DNA from: Planctomycetota bacterium
GTDB taxonomy: Bacteria > Planctomycetota > UBA1135 > JADKAF01
Direction: 5' to 3'
Length of the DNA stretch: 64,000 nt
NCBI GenBank assembly: GCA_016719295.1
Contig: JADKAF010000001.1
Location: 4,650,001-4,714,000 of the forward strand
Shown here: piece by piece, positions 15,754-24,641 of the stretch
How the letters are laid out: every line of letters begins with the position of its first letter
How positions within the stretch are numbered: position 1 is the stretch's first letter
Made by a program: the position numbers and the translations under genes
Notes under the pieces: model-generated
What the model saw: only the letters and a program-made list of their open reading frames with translations
The model's database searches: none
Told to the model about the DNA's origin: nothing

Positions 15754-16986
15754 ATGACCGCTCCGCGCCGCGACGATCTCGTCCACGATTGGAACCTCCT
15801 CGGCCAGCCGTTCCGGCCGTCGAAGCCGATCGAGTTCGACGACGAGACGCTGCGCGACGGCCTGCAGTGCCCCTCGGTCCGCGACCCCTCGCTCGACGCG
15901 AAGGTCGAGATCCTGCATTTGATGGACAAGCTCGGGATCCACACCGCGGATCTCGGCCTCCCCGGCGCGGGTGAGAAGGCGCGCCAGCACATCCGCGCGC
16001 TGCTCCAGGAAATCGGGCGCTCGAAGCTGAAGATCCGCGCGAACGTCGCCTGCCGCACGGTGATCACCGATATCGAGCCCGCGATCGAGCACGTGCAAGC
16101 GACCGGTGTTCCGCTCGAGGTGTGCACCTTCATCGGCTCCTCGCCGATCCGCCAGTACGCCGAGGACTGGGACCTCGAGGTGATGGAGAAGAACGCGCGC
16201 GCCGCCGTTCGCTTCTGCCGCGAGAACGGCGTCGAGAACATGTTCGTGACCGAGGACACGACGCGCGCCCATCCCGATCACCTGCGTCGCCTCTTCACCG
16301 CGGCGCTCGAGGAAGGCACGCGCCGCCTCTGCCTCTGCGACACCTGCGGCCACGCGACGCCGAACGGTGTGCGCCAGCTCTTCGCCTGGGTGCGCGATTT
16401 CGTCGCCGGCACCGGCCTCGACGTGAAGCTCGATTGGCACGGCCACCGCGATCGCGGACTCGGCCTCGCGAACTGCCTCGCCGCCATCGAGTCGGGCGCC
16501 GACCGCATCCACGCCACGGGTCTCGGCATCGGCGAGCGCTCGGGCAACGCCGAGATGGATCTCCTGCTGGTCAACCTGAAGCTGCTCGGCTGGATCGACA
16601 ACGATCTCCGCTCACTGCCGGAGTACTGCCGCGCGATCTCGAACGCCGTCGGCGTCCCGATCTCGCGCTCCTATCCCGTCGTCGGCGCCGACGCCTTCGA
16701 GACCGCGACCGGCGTGCACGCCGCCGCCGTCATCAAGGCCTTCAAGAAGGGCGACCATTGGCTCGCGAACCGGGTCTACTCCGGTGTTCCTGCCGACGAG
16801 GTCGGCTTGGAACAGCGCATCACCGTCGGCCCGATGAGCGGCAAGTCGAACGTCATTTGGTGCCTGGAACGCCAGGGCATCGAGCCGACGCCCGAGCGCG
16901 TCGAACGCGTGCTCGCGCTCGCGAAGAGTTCCTCGCGCCTCCTCCACGAAGACGAGATCGCCGCCGCCGCGCGAGCGAACTCTTGA
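15754..16986 (+). CDS. DRE-TIM metallolyase (2-isopropylmalate/homocitrate synthase family)
   Basis: The 410-residue TIM-barrel enzyme condenses acetyl-CoA with a 2-oxo acid, by family. DETLRDG near residue 30 is the DRE metal/substrate motif, and WHGHRDRGLGLAN provides the metal-binding His pair. The canonical HxHND is here HGHRD, so Asn is replaced by Arg. IHATGLGIGERSGNAEMDLLL is a clear signature of the isopropylmalate synthase side of the family. The leucine-sensing C-terminal domain of full LeuA is absent, so allosteric control by leucine is unlikely. The protein could be a short IPMS, a homocitrate synthase or a related aldolase. Confidence 0.85.
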   Translation: MTAPRRDDLVHDWNLLGQPFRPSKPIEFDDETLRDGLQCPSVRDPSLDAKVEILHLMDKLGIHTADLGLPGAGEKARQHIRALLQEIGRSKLKIRANVACRTVITDIEPAIEHVQATGVPLEVCTFIGSSPIRQYAEDWDLEVMEKNARAAVRFCRENGVENMFVTEDTTRAHPDHLRRLFTAALEEGTRRLCLCDTCGHATPNGVRQLFAWVRDFVAGTGLDVKLDWHGHRDRGLGLANCLAAIESGADRIHATGLGIGERSGNAEMDLLLVNLKLLGWIDNDLRSLPEYCRAISNAVGVPISRSYPVVGADAFETATGVHAAAVIKAFKKGDHWLANRVYSGVPADEVGLEQRITVGPMSGKSNVIWCLERQGIEPTPERVERVLALAKSSSRLLHEDEIAAAARANS

Positions 16987-17042
16987 GCCCTCTCTCACGC
17001 ACACACTCTCTCACCTCTCATCACCCGTTCCCGAGAGCTCTC

Positions 17043-17360
17043 ATGCGTTCCAAGATCTCGCGCGCCGTCGCCGCCCTCTTGCTCTCCTTCGTCGCCCTCG
17101 TCGGCACGAGCTGCCTCGGCTCCTTCTCGATGACCTCGGGCATCGCCGACTGGAACCGCAAGGCCACGGAATCCAAGTGGGTGAACGAGCTCATCTTCCT
17201 CGGCTTGGTGATCATCCCCGTCTACGGCTTCTCGATCCTCGTCGACGCGATCCTGCTGAACAGCATCGAGTTCTGGAGCGGCAACAACCCCGTCGAGAAC
17301 TCGAGCAAGGAAGTCGGCGCGCCCGAAGCTCCGGCGGCGTTCCCGCTGCCGCCGCAGTAG
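17043..17360 (+). CDS. DUF3332-family small membrane lipoprotein
   Basis: The 105-residue protein begins MRSKISRAVAALLLSFVALV with a signal segment ending in GTSCLGSF, so it is probably lipidated. Then comes the family core: TSGIADWNRKATESKWVNE, followed by a transmembrane segment (LIFLGLVIIPVYGFSILVDAIL) and NSIEFWSGNNPV. These match DUF3332, whose members sit in the envelope with unknown function. It starts 56 bases after the aldolase gene but shares no obvious role. Confidence 0.85.
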   Translation: MRSKISRAVAALLLSFVALVGTSCLGSFSMTSGIADWNRKATESKWVNELIFLGLVIIPVYGFSILVDAILLNSIEFWSGNNPVENSSKEVGAPEAPAAFPLPPQ

Positions 17361-17887
17361 CGCGGGGGACGCGGCGAGACGCGTGACGATCGGATCGCGC
17401 TGGGCGGTGCGAACGTCACGCTTCCTGCTCGCGCCAGGGCCGAACGCGCCCGACCGCATCGCCATGCTCTGCAGCCAGCCAGTCGAGAGCTGTTGCACGA
17501 GCTGATGCTCGATCTCCTTCGCCGTCGCCTCGGCGCGTTCGGATACCGCAGAGCTTCAGTTCTCGTCCCCGATTGATGGAGTAGCTCCAACTCCCAAGTA
17601 CGCCACGGGAGCAAGCGCTGCTTCGAGATCTTTCACGTCACGAGAGAACGAGACGGTTCAGCGCAGACGACGGTGGAGGATGTCGCTGAATCCGAATACC
17701 TCGACATGCTGGTGAGCGCAGCGAGGCGCAACCCTGCGATCGAACGTGCTCCCCCGAGGCCACAGATGGGATCATCTCCATGCGGCTAGATCCTTCCGGC
17801 ACGAAGAGTTATGGTGCAAGTCCAGGTTGCACGCGGGCGACCAGAGCCCGCGTATCGTCAAGCTCGAGACACCCAGGGAGATCTACC
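17361..17887. other. Gap with a decayed open frame (17403-17789)
   Basis: No intact gene. One frame reads coherent protein-like sequence on the plus strand (SRELLHELMLDLLRRRLGA, then after an in-frame TGA at 17574, KRCFEIFHVTRERDG and VEDVAESEYLDMLVSAARRN) but lacks a start codon and ribosome site. It looks like a gene remnant. The last 100 bases precede the secreted-protein gene and should hold its promoter. Confidence 0.35.
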
Positions 17888-18766
17888 GTGAAATCGACCG
17901 CGCTCCTCCTCGCCCTTCTCGGTGCGACAGCGCCTGCAATCGCTCAGCGCACCGAGTTCGTGGTGAACGGGACCTTCGATCAGCCCTTGTCCTCGGGTTG
18001 GAGGGTGACCCTGGATCGGACTCCCGAGTTCGGAATCGCCCTGTTCAACACCACCGGAGCCCTTGGTCTCAGCCCCAGCCTGATGATCAATCCCGGCGGA
18101 GTTGCGCTGCAGCAGACGGTCACCGTGCCGACGGGAAAGGGGCTCGACATCGCCGTGGACATCGCCGGCATACCACGCGCCGTGAGCCTGCCTCACGCGC
18201 AGGGACCCGCGGTCACACTCTACTTCGATGGCCAATCCGAGAGCTTCGGCTTCGCCTCGCCGCTCACCGTGCATGACCGAGCGCGGGTGTCGTTCACACG
18301 AGTGGTGAATGGCGCCGGTGCGACAGCTTCTGTCGAGCTCGCGATCTTCGTGAGCGGCGTCGGCGTGCTCAGCGCGTCACCGCTCGTCTACCTGGACGAC
18401 GTCTCGATCCGCGAGGCGAACGGCACTTCGATACACTTCAATGGGCCACGCCTGCTCGGAGCCTGGTGCCCGCTCGAGCTGAATGGAACGACGGGCCCGT
18501 TCCAGCTCTTCATCTCCCCGCTCACGCTACCTCAGCCCACGAGCCTGCCAGGCTGGTCCGGTGCCTGGGAGCTTAACCCTGGCAGCATGCTCCACCTGTT
18601 CAGCGGTTGGATCGACACGTCTCGACGCATGATCATCACTCTGCGCCCACCCTACGTGCCCGAAGCCAGCGGTGTCCCGATCTACTGGCAAGCGCTGAGC
18701 ATGGATGCGGCGGTGTTTCCGAACGAGTTCGCGATGGGGCATGCGGTGATGGCCGCGTTCTTCTGA
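17888..18766 (+). CDS. Secreted beta-rich protein, possibly carbohydrate-binding
   Basis: The 292-residue product begins with a GTG and a classic signal peptide (VKSTALLLALLGATAPAIAQ, cleavage after AIAQ). The mature part starts TEFVVNGTFDQPLSSGWRV, typical of jelly-roll carbohydrate-binding-like domains, and is all-beta (residues 22-190). The C-terminal 100 residues form a second beta domain with aromatic and Pro-rich loops (LPGWSGAWELNPGSMLHLF). There are no catalytic motifs. It is single, with a short hairpin between it and the convergent isomerase gene. Confidence 0.75.
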   Translation: MKSTALLLALLGATAPAIAQRTEFVVNGTFDQPLSSGWRVTLDRTPEFGIALFNTTGALGLSPSLMINPGGVALQQTVTVPTGKGLDIAVDIAGIPRAVSLPHAQGPAVTLYFDGQSESFGFASPLTVHDRARVSFTRVVNGAGATASVELAIFVSGVGVLSASPLVYLDDVSIREANGTSIHFNGPRLLGAWCPLELNGTTGPFQLFISPLTLPQPTSLPGWSGAWELNPGSMLHLFSGWIDTSRRMIITLRPPYVPEASGVPIYWQALSMDAAVFPNEFAMGHAVMAAFF

Positions 18767-18773
18767 TAGGCAA

Positions 18774-18793
18774 GGCTCGCCACCTCGCGAGCC
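18774..18793. terminator. Small hairpin between convergent genes
   Basis: GGCTCGC (18774-18780) pairs with GCGAGCC (18787-18793) across a six-base loop. It lies between the stop codons of the secreted-protein gene and the isomerase gene. No U-run is present, so its strength as a terminator is uncertain. Confidence 0.35.
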
Positions 18794-18803
18794 TCCAGAG
18801 ATC

Positions 18804-19652
18804 TCAAGGGCTCGAGGACGCGCGCCGCAGATACGCGAGCGCCGCGCGCGACGTCGCCACCGCATCGAAGCCATGCCGCCCGAGCTCGACGTAGATCGGC
18901 TCGCTCCAGCGGCACGCGCGCAGCGCGGCGAGCACCGCGGGCACGTCGACGTCGCCCTGGCCGAAGGGGAGATGGTCGTGGCGGCCGCGCTGCATGTCCT
19001 CGAGCGTCACTTGCCCCAAGTGCGGCGCGTGCGCGGCGATGCGAGGCGCGGGCGGCTCTTCGCCGGTGACATAGAGGTGGCCCACGTCGAGGGCGAGGAG
19101 GAGCTCGGGGCAGCGGGAACGCAGGCGCTCGAAGTCGGCCAGCGTCTCGACCAGCATGCCGGGCTCGGGCTCGAGGCAGGCGCGGATGGGGAGGCCTTCG
19201 AGGTGGCGGAGAAGTGCCTGCACGCCGTCCTCGAGGCGCTGCCAGCACGCCGCGCGCTCTTCGCCGGGCTCGGGCGTTCCGGCCCAGAAGGAGAGGCGCG
19301 TGGCACCCAGCGCGTGGCCGATGTCCGCGCAACGCCGCAGGAGCTCGAGACGCCGCTCGCGCTCCGCGTGGCGCGCGTCCAGCAAGGTCGGCCGATGCTT
19401 GCGGCGCGGATCGAGGACGAAGCGGGCGCCCGTCTCGATCGCGACCTCGAGGCCGAGGGCGTCGAGGCGGCGGCGGAGTTCCCCGATCTCGCGCGCGCTG
19501 CTGCGCAGCGGATCGAGGTGGTGCACGTCGAGCGTGAGCGCGATCGCGTTCCAGCCTTGCTCCGCCAGGATCTCCAGCGCATCTTCGAGCCGGTGGTGGG
19601 CGTAGCCGTTCGTGTTGTAGCCGAAGCGGAATGCGCTCGCCGTCTGGGTCAC
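18804..19652 (-). CDS. Sugar phosphate isomerase/epimerase-like TIM barrel protein
   Basis: The 282-residue protein starts at a GTG (MTQTASAFRFGYNTNGYAHH). It has the xylose-isomerase-like TIM-barrel pattern: an early GYNTNGY loop, LTLDVHHLDP, a long mid helix, ACLEPEPGMLVET (metal-ligand Glu), LLLALDVGHLYVTG (Asp and His ligands), and a late YVELGRHGFDA (Glu). These are consistent with a divalent-metal isomerase or epimerase. The substrate cannot be read. The start overlaps nothing and the M14 gene is transcribed divergently 50 bases away. Confidence 0.8.
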   Translation of the reverse strand: MTQTASAFRFGYNTNGYAHHRLEDALEILAEQGWNAIALTLDVHHLDPLRSSAREIGELRRRLDALGLEVAIETGARFVLDPRRKHRPTLLDARHAERERRLELLRRCADIGHALGATRLSFWAGTPEPGEERAACWQRLEDGVQALLRHLEGLPIRACLEPEPGMLVETLADFERLRSRCPELLLALDVGHLYVTGEEPPAPRIAAHAPHLGQVTLEDMQRGRHDHLPFGQGDVDVPAVLAALRACRWSEPIYVELGRHGFDAVATSRAALAYLRRASSSP

Positions 19653-19702
19653 GCCGTTCCTCCGGGAGCGCGGGCTCCGCTGATCGCAGGACTTCTCCCG
19701 AG

Positions 19703-20521
19703 ATGATGCACGGAATGCGCGCCGGGTTCTCCGGCTGGTTCATCTTCGCGCTCTGCGCGAGCCTCCTCGGCTGCCGCTCGACGCCGAAGACGCCGAGCGA
19801 CGGCGCCGAGCCGCCGATCGCCGAGGCTCCGCCGAAGGGGCGCAAGCTCACCGAGGTGCTGACGATGACGCCAGGCGGTCGGCCGATCGAGGTGCACCGC
19901 TTCATCGGCGCGAACCCGCGCTATCGCGCGCTGATCTTCTTCTCGATCCACGGCGACGAGCGGCCCGCGGCCGAGCTCGCCGATGCGTTCGGCATCTGGC
20001 TTGAGGAGCATCCCGAGAGCTGGGCCGAGCGCGAGATCTGCTTCATCCCCGTCATGAACCCCGACGGGCTCGCCTCGCGCACGCGCGTCAACGGCGCCGG
20101 CGTCGACGTGAACCGCAACTTCCCCGCCGAGAACTGGCAGACGCAGGCGCGCGGCGCCCGCTACAACCCCGGCCCCTTCGCGTCCTCCGAGATCGAGACC
20201 AACGCGCTCGTGCGCTGCATCGAGCGCCTGCCTCCGGATTGGATCGTCTCGATCCACGCGCCGCTGGCTTGCGTCGACTGGGACGGGCCGGGCGAGGCGC
20301 TGGCGCGCGCGATGTCGCGCGCGAACGGCCTGCCTGCGCGCAAGGTCGGCTATCCCACGCCGGGCTCCTTCGGCTCGTGGGCCGGCGTCGATCGCGGCAT
20401 CGCCACCGTCACGCTGGAGCTCGACGATCGCCTGGAGCCCGAGGACCTGCAGCGCCAGCTCGCGGGCCTCGAGGTCGCCGTCACCTGGGATCCACAGCGC
20501 GAGGCCGGCGCTCGGCCTTGA
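19703..20521 (+). CDS. M14-family peptidase lipoprotein (murein peptide amidase-like)
   Basis: The 272-residue zinc carboxypeptidase-like protein probably trims peptidoglycan peptides (MpaA-like) at the membrane. The N-terminus has a lipoprotein signal (FIFALCASLLGC, Cys24). Zinc ligands H83 and E86 are in SIHGDERPA, and H185 is in WIVSIHAPLAC. The substrate-binding DVNRNFPAENW follows the M14 pattern. A TVTLELDD strand near residue 240 supplies the probable catalytic Glu. Length is close to MpaA (about 240) plus the lipoprotein linker. Confidence 0.85.
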   Translation: MMHGMRAGFSGWFIFALCASLLGCRSTPKTPSDGAEPPIAEAPPKGRKLTEVLTMTPGGRPIEVHRFIGANPRYRALIFFSIHGDERPAAELADAFGIWLEEHPESWAEREICFIPVMNPDGLASRTRVNGAGVDVNRNFPAENWQTQARGARYNPGPFASSEIETNALVRCIERLPPDWIVSIHAPLACVDWDGPGEALARAMSRANGLPARKVGYPTPGSFGSWAGVDRGIATVTLELDDRLEPEDLQRQLAGLEVAVTWDPQREAGARP

Positions 20522-20627
20522 GCCGCGTCGCCTCGGGACCTACTCGTCACGCTTGCGGCGCGCGCCGCGGCTCTCGCGTCCGCGCGCTCGTTCTCTCCAC
20601 TTCACCCGCCCTCCTCGGAGCACATCC

Positions 20628-21101
20628 ATGGTTTCCGTCGGCCAGAAGGCTCCCGACTTCACCCTGAAGACCATCGGCCAGAGCGGCCCGACCGACTTCT
20701 CCCTCAGCTCGCTGAAGGGCAAGAACGTCGTCCTGCTCTTCTTCCCCCTCGTGAACACGCCGGTCTGCTTCGACGAACTCTGCGGCGTCCGCGACTCAAT
20801 GGCGGAGTACCAGAAGCTGAACGCCGAGGTCGTCGCCCTCTCCGTCGACAGCCCCTTTGCGCAGAAGCTCTGGGCCGACGCGAACCACTACACCTTCACG
20901 ATGGTCAGCGACTTCAACAAGGAAGTCTCGAAGGCCTACGGCGCGCAGCACGAGGACCTGATCGGCCTGAAGGGCGTCGCGAAGCGCTCCGCCTTCGTCA
21001 TCGATCGCGAAGGTGTCCTGCGCTACGTGTGGGTCTCCGACAGCCCCAAGGTGAAGCCCGACTTCACCGAGATCCAGGCCTGCCTGAAGGGCCTGAACTA
21101 G
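20628..21101 (+). CDS. Peroxiredoxin (AhpC/TSA family)
   Basis: The 157-residue thiol peroxidase starts MVSVGQKAPDFTLKTIG, with GGAG about 10 bases upstream of the ATG. The peroxidatic cysteine is in the PLVNTPVCFDE motif (P-x3-T-x2-C), and a second cysteine 5 residues later (ELCGVRD) could resolve the sulfenic acid as in BCP/AhpE-like proteins. Phe-, Leu- and Arg-containing active-site residues are conserved (GVAKRSAFVIDREG). It is a cytosolic detoxification enzyme, possibly using bacillithiol or thioredoxin. It is followed by a good terminator. Confidence 0.93.
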   Translation: MVSVGQKAPDFTLKTIGQSGPTDFSLSSLKGKNVVLLFFPLVNTPVCFDELCGVRDSMAEYQKLNAEVVALSVDSPFAQKLWADANHYTFTMVSDFNKEVSKAYGAQHEDLIGLKGVAKRSAFVIDREGVLRYVWVSDSPKVKPDFTEIQACLKGLN

Positions 21102-21131
21102 CTCGCGCAGCTCGTTCACCGGAACGCAACT

Positions 21132-21174
21132 CGCGGGGAACTCGGGGCGATCCGAGCTCCCCGCGACCTTTTTT
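21132..21174 (+). terminator. Rho-independent terminator after the peroxiredoxin gene
   Basis: The left arm 21132-21145 and right arm 21152-21165 form a 14-bp GC-rich stem with one mismatch and a six-base loop, followed by ACC and a run of T residues (21169-21174). It is placed 30 bases after the peroxiredoxin stop. Confidence 0.8.
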
Positions 21175-21351
21175 CCACGCTCGTTTCCCGCGTTCTTGAG
21201 ATCCGGGACGTACCCTCGGCCGAAAAGAAGAGACCGAGAATCGGAACAAAGCGAGCAACGTGGCGCAGTTTTGCCGCGTCTTGTTGGCGGACGGCGCGCG
21301 CGCGCGGCGTTCTCCCGGTTCGCGGGATTCGAGGTCTGGAGGTCGTTCGAG

Positions 21352-22209
21352 GTGAGCACCGTGGGTTTGGAGCTGCGCATTCCGGGCTATGCCCTGGAGG
21401 GCCTCGCCGGCTCCGGCACTTACTCCAAGGTCTATCGCGCCCGTCGCGAGAGCGACGGCCGTCGCGTCGCCATCAAGGCGCTCGACCAAGACCTCGTCGA
21501 CTACTCGCAGGATCTGAAGTACGCCTCTGACCTCCAAGACATCGCGAGCCCGTACATCGCGAGCCTGCTCGAGCACGGGCGCACCCCGGACGGCACCTGG
21601 TTCCTCGTCCTTGAGTGGGCCGGCGTCGAGCTCTACGACTGGATCGAGACGCGCGGCGCCCTCGGCGTCGCCGATGCGTACCTCGCCGCCTATCAAGCCA
21701 CCGAAGGCGTCCGCGCTCTCCAGCGTGCGCGCTTCTTCCACCTCGACATCTCGCCCGGCAACCTCTTCGCCGACGAGACCGGCAACATCTCCGTCTGCGA
21801 CTTCGGCATGTGCGTTCGCATCGTCGGCCGCGCGCGCAAGCTCGACGGCCGCCCCCGCGGCACGCCCGGCTTCACCGCGCCCGAGGTCATGAAGGGGCGC
21901 GCCCACATCGCGAGCGACGTCTTCTCCCTCGGCGCCAGCCTGCACTGGATGCTCACCGGCAAGCCGCCCCTCGGCGACGACGACGGCAAGAAGCCCCGCG
22001 GCATCGTTCCGGGCCTGCCCGAGCCGGCCGAGTGGATCCTCCAGAAGGCCCTCGACCCCAAGCCCGAGGGGCGCTTCCAGACCCTGGCGGAGCTGAGCCA
22101 CCACTTGAAGCTCGCCCTCGACGGAACGTGGACCCGGCCCTCGAGCCGCCCCACCGACCGCGGCTCGAAGCGCGCGCCGAAGTCCCTCTGGCGACGCTGG
22201 ATCTCCTGA
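21352..22209 (+). CDS. Serine/threonine protein kinase
   Basis: The 285-residue soluble kinase has the full Hanks pattern: glycine loop GLAGSGTYSKVYRA (18-31), VAIK with Lys42, catalytic loop HLDISPGN (130-137; Asp132) and DFG at 150-152, followed by RGTPGFTAPEVM. The Arg of the usual HRD is Leu, so it is a non-RD kinase and may not need activation-loop phosphorylation. There is no transmembrane segment or sensor domain. The GTG start at 21352 was chosen because the homologous part begins at once; the frame is open to 21196. Confidence 0.88.
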   Translation: MSTVGLELRIPGYALEGLAGSGTYSKVYRARRESDGRRVAIKALDQDLVDYSQDLKYASDLQDIASPYIASLLEHGRTPDGTWFLVLEWAGVELYDWIETRGALGVADAYLAAYQATEGVRALQRARFFHLDISPGNLFADETGNISVCDFGMCVRIVGRARKLDGRPRGTPGFTAPEVMKGRAHIASDVFSLGASLHWMLTGKPPLGDDDGKKPRGIVPGLPEPAEWILQKALDPKPEGRFQTLAELSHHLKLALDGTWTRPSSRPTDRGSKRAPKSLWRRWIS

Positions 22210-22231
22210 GCGGTCGAGCGGCCGCTCGCGC

Positions 22232-22927
22232 CTAGATCCCCTTCAAGCGCATGCGCAGCGTGTTCACGCGGTTGCGCACGCTCTGGAAGAACTCGAACTT
22301 CGGCGACTCCCCGATCGCCTCGTCGAACTCCCCGATCAGCCGGCTGAACGTCCGGTTCGAAGACAGGAGCTCCAGCGCCTCGTCGGCCTTCGCCTTCGCC
22401 TCCTTCTTCTGCTCCAGCGTCCCCTCGACCTTCGAGCGCCGGTCCTGCGGATCGAAGCCCACGAGCTTCTCCGCCGCGCCGATCAGCGAGTTCAGCTTCG
22501 CCCAATCGGCCTCCTTCTGGATCGTCGCCGGATCCATCTCGCGCTCGAGCTTCGAGACGAGCTGCTCGATGCGCTTCTCCTCCTCCTGCCGCCGCTCCGC
22601 GGCGAGCTGCTCGCGCGTCTTCTGCGGCGCCGCCGCGGGCTGGCTACTGGCCTTCGGATCCGGCGCGGGACCGGAGTAGGCCTGCATCTGCTGGTAGCCC
22701 GCCGCGGGCGGCGGCGGCGGCGGCGTCTTCTTGCCGCCAAGCGCGAAGATCGCGACCACGCCGATCAACAGCGCGCCGCCACCGAGGGCGGCCCACATCA
22801 TCATCGGGTTCTGCCCGCCGCTGGCGCGGGAGGTGGCGGGGCGGCGGCGGGTGCCGCTGCTGCTCGCGGCGGACGAGCGGGTGGCGGGTTGGGAGGGGCG
22901 GCGGGAGGTGGGGCGGGGTGAGGGCAT
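22232..22927 (-). CDS. Membrane-anchored coiled-coil protein, uncharacterised
   Basis: The 231-residue protein has a Ser/Arg/Pro-rich basic N-terminus (residues 1-42), one transmembrane helix (MMMWAALGGGALLIGVVAIFAL), a poly-Pro spacer and a long charged coiled coil (residues 105-210, EQLAAERRQEEEKRIEQL). No enzymatic motif. The topology is cytosol-in, coiled coil probably outside. It is convergent with the kinase gene, 22 bases apart. A scaffold role is possible but unsupported. Confidence 0.75.
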   Translation of the reverse strand: MPSPRPTSRRPSQPATRSSAASSSGTRRRPATSRASGGQNPMMMWAALGGGALLIGVVAIFALGGKKTPPPPPPAAGYQQMQAYSGPAPDPKASSQPAAAPQKTREQLAAERRQEEEKRIEQLVSKLEREMDPATIQKEADWAKLNSLIGAAEKLVGFDPQDRRSKVEGTLEQKKEAKAKADEALELLSSNRTFSRLIGEFDEAIGESPKFEFFQSVRNRVNTLRMRLKGI

Positions 22928-23195
22928 GCCGGGGAATGGGGAGGTGGGTTGGCCGGGTTGGGGGGCGGGAATCTACCACGCCCCTCCCGATCCGAAATGC
23001 ACCCCGCGAGCCTCCCCTTTCTCCCGACGGCATGCGCGCCAGCCAGCCACGACGTCCGTTCCCCTTGACCAGAGGAAACCCCTTGCCTCGCCCACGACGG
23101 ATGGGAGTAGGATTCGATTCCCGAAGCGAATCGACTTCGCAGCGAACGGGCTTCGGGATTCGTTAGTTTCCGCCGCCTGGGCGCAGGAGGAATCC

Positions 23196-23274
23196 GTGCA
23201 TCGCCTTATTACGTCTCTTCTCTCCGCGATCCCAGCGATCATTGGCGTTGCTAGCGTATCTCTAGAATCTGCTT
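23196..23274 (+). pseudogene. Possible 5' end of a gene interrupted by the IS256-type element
   Basis: A GTG at 23196 with AGGAGG five bases upstream opens a frame that reads as a signal-peptide-like hydrophobic start (VHRLITSLLSAIPAIIGVAS) and runs straight into the element's left end at 23275. Beyond the element's right end, 24647-24820 holds a protein-like open stretch (DEPNLHEAAYHARAAEDSTR) that could be the severed remainder, though joining the flanks creates a stop codon at the seam. Family unknown. Confidence 0.4.
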
Positions 23275-24641
23275 GGGGAGTGTCAGGGGAACGGTGTAAG
23301 CGCCGCGTGATCGGTGGTCGTCGGTCACGGTTCTACAGCGCCGGGATCCGACCTTGGAAGTAGATGGCGAATTGTCCGAGCACGGCGCTCCAGTTCCAGA
23401 GCGTGCGCTCCCACTTCTTCTCGAGCCTTCGCAGGGCGAGGAAGAGGATCTTGGTGACGGACTCGTCGTTCGGGAAGCTGCCTCGGTACTGAAGGAGCTT
23501 GCGCAGGCTGGAGTTGAGCGCCTCGATTTGGTTGGTGGTGTAGATCACCCGGCGGATCTCCTCCGGGAAGTCCAGGAACGGCACGACGCGCTCCCAGTTC
23601 GTGCGCCACGAGCTCGTGATCATCTCGTAGCGTCGTCCCCACTTCGCCTCGAACGCCAAGAGAGCGGCTTCGGCTTCCTCTCGGTTGACCGCCTGGTAGA
23701 TCGGCTTCAAGTCCTTCACGACCGCCTTGCGATCCTTGAAGCTCACGTAGCGCAGCGAGTTGCGGATCATGTGGACGATGCAGGTCTGTACAGTCGCTTG
23801 GGGATAGACCGTTTCGATCGCTTCGGGGAAGCCCTTCAGTCCATCGCAGCAGACGATCAGGATGTCATGGACGCCGCGTTGCTTCAGCTCGTTCATGACC
23901 TTGAGCCAGAACTTCGCGCCTTCCGATTGCTCGATCCAGATGCCCAGCACGTCGCGCGTTCCGTGAACGGTGACGCCGATCGCCAGGTAGATGGACTTGT
24001 TGCGCACGGAGCCCTGATCGCGGACCTTCACGACGAGGGCGTCGAGGTAGACGATCGTGTACACGGCATCGAGAGAGCGATTCTGCCAGGCCAGGACATC
24101 TTCGTGGACTGCCGAGGTCGCGCGAGAGATCAGGTCCGGCGAAACCTCGACGCCGTAGAGCTCTTCGAGATGCCCTTGGATGTCGCGCACGGTCATTCCG
24201 CGCGCGTACAGAGCCAGGATCTTCTCGTCGAAGCCCGTGAAGCTCGTCTGGCGCTTCTTGACGATCTGTGGCTCGAAGCTGCTCGCCCGGTCGCGCGGCA
24301 CTTCGATCTCGAGCTCGCCGTGATCCGTGCGCAGAGTCTTTGCCCGTGTGCCGTTGCGCGAGTTGGGAGCGCCGCGACCTTCGGGAGCGTGCTTCTCGTA
24401 GCCGAGGTGCTCGGTCATCTCGGCCTGCATCGCGCGCTCGATCAGCCGAGCCGTGAGCTGCTTCAGAATGCCGGACTCACCGGTCAGATCCTCAGGCTTC
24501 TTGTAGCCGGAGAGCAGCTGGTCGATCAGCTCGTCGGGAATCCGGTCCTTGTCTTTCGGGGCGGTCATCGGAGAGTCTCCTCGATGGGTCAGAGGATCCC
24601 ACCGACCGAACGGCATTTACACCACTCGTCTGACACTCCCC
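23275..24641. mobile_element. IS256-type (Mutator) insertion sequence, 1367 bp
   Basis: Terminal inverted repeats of about 30 bases bound the element: GGGGAGTGTCAG at 23275 and, read on the opposite strand from 24641, GGGGAGTGTCAG again, both continuing to a GGTGTAA motif. The interior is a single transposase gene. The 8 bases on either side do not match each other, so no target-site duplication is visible; either the insertion is old or one flank was later rearranged. Confidence 0.9.
23333..24568 (-). CDS. IS256-family transposase
   Basis: The 411-residue Mutator-type transposase starts MTAPKDKDRIPDELIDQLL. The DDE triad can be placed in the YLDALVVKVRD strand, the CCDGLKGFPEAI segment and the TNQIEALNSSLR helix, all classic for the family. 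EVPRDRASSFEPQIVKKRQT and GMTVRDIQGHLEELYG are typical N-terminal motifs. The frame is uninterrupted. The start at 24568 is preferred to the earlier in-frame codons because the family N-terminus aligns there. Confidence 0.97.
   Translation of the reverse strand: MTAPKDKDRIPDELIDQLLSGYKKPEDLTGESGILKQLTARLIERAMQAEMTEHLGYEKHAPEGRGAPNSRNGTRAKTLRTDHGELEIEVPRDRASSFEPQIVKKRQTSFTGFDEKILALYARGMTVRDIQGHLEELYGVEVSPDLISRATSAVHEDVLAWQNRSLDAVYTIVYLDALVVKVRDQGSVRNKSIYLAIGVTVHGTRDVLGIWIEQSEGAKFWLKVMNELKQRGVHDILIVCCDGLKGFPEAIETVYPQATVQTCIVHMIRNSLRYVSFKDRKAVVKDLKPIYQAVNREEAEAALLAFEAKWGRRYEMITSSWRTNWERVVPFLDFPEEIRRVIYTTNQIEALNSSLRKLLQYRGSFPNDESVTKILFLALRRLEKKWERTLWNWSAVLGQFAIYFQGRIPAL

Noticed and set aside
17790..17887. 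Possible riboswitch or structured leader before the secreted-protein gene
   Set aside because: There are GC-rich repeated pieces (GTTGCAC, GCCCGCG) but no recognisable class or conserved core.
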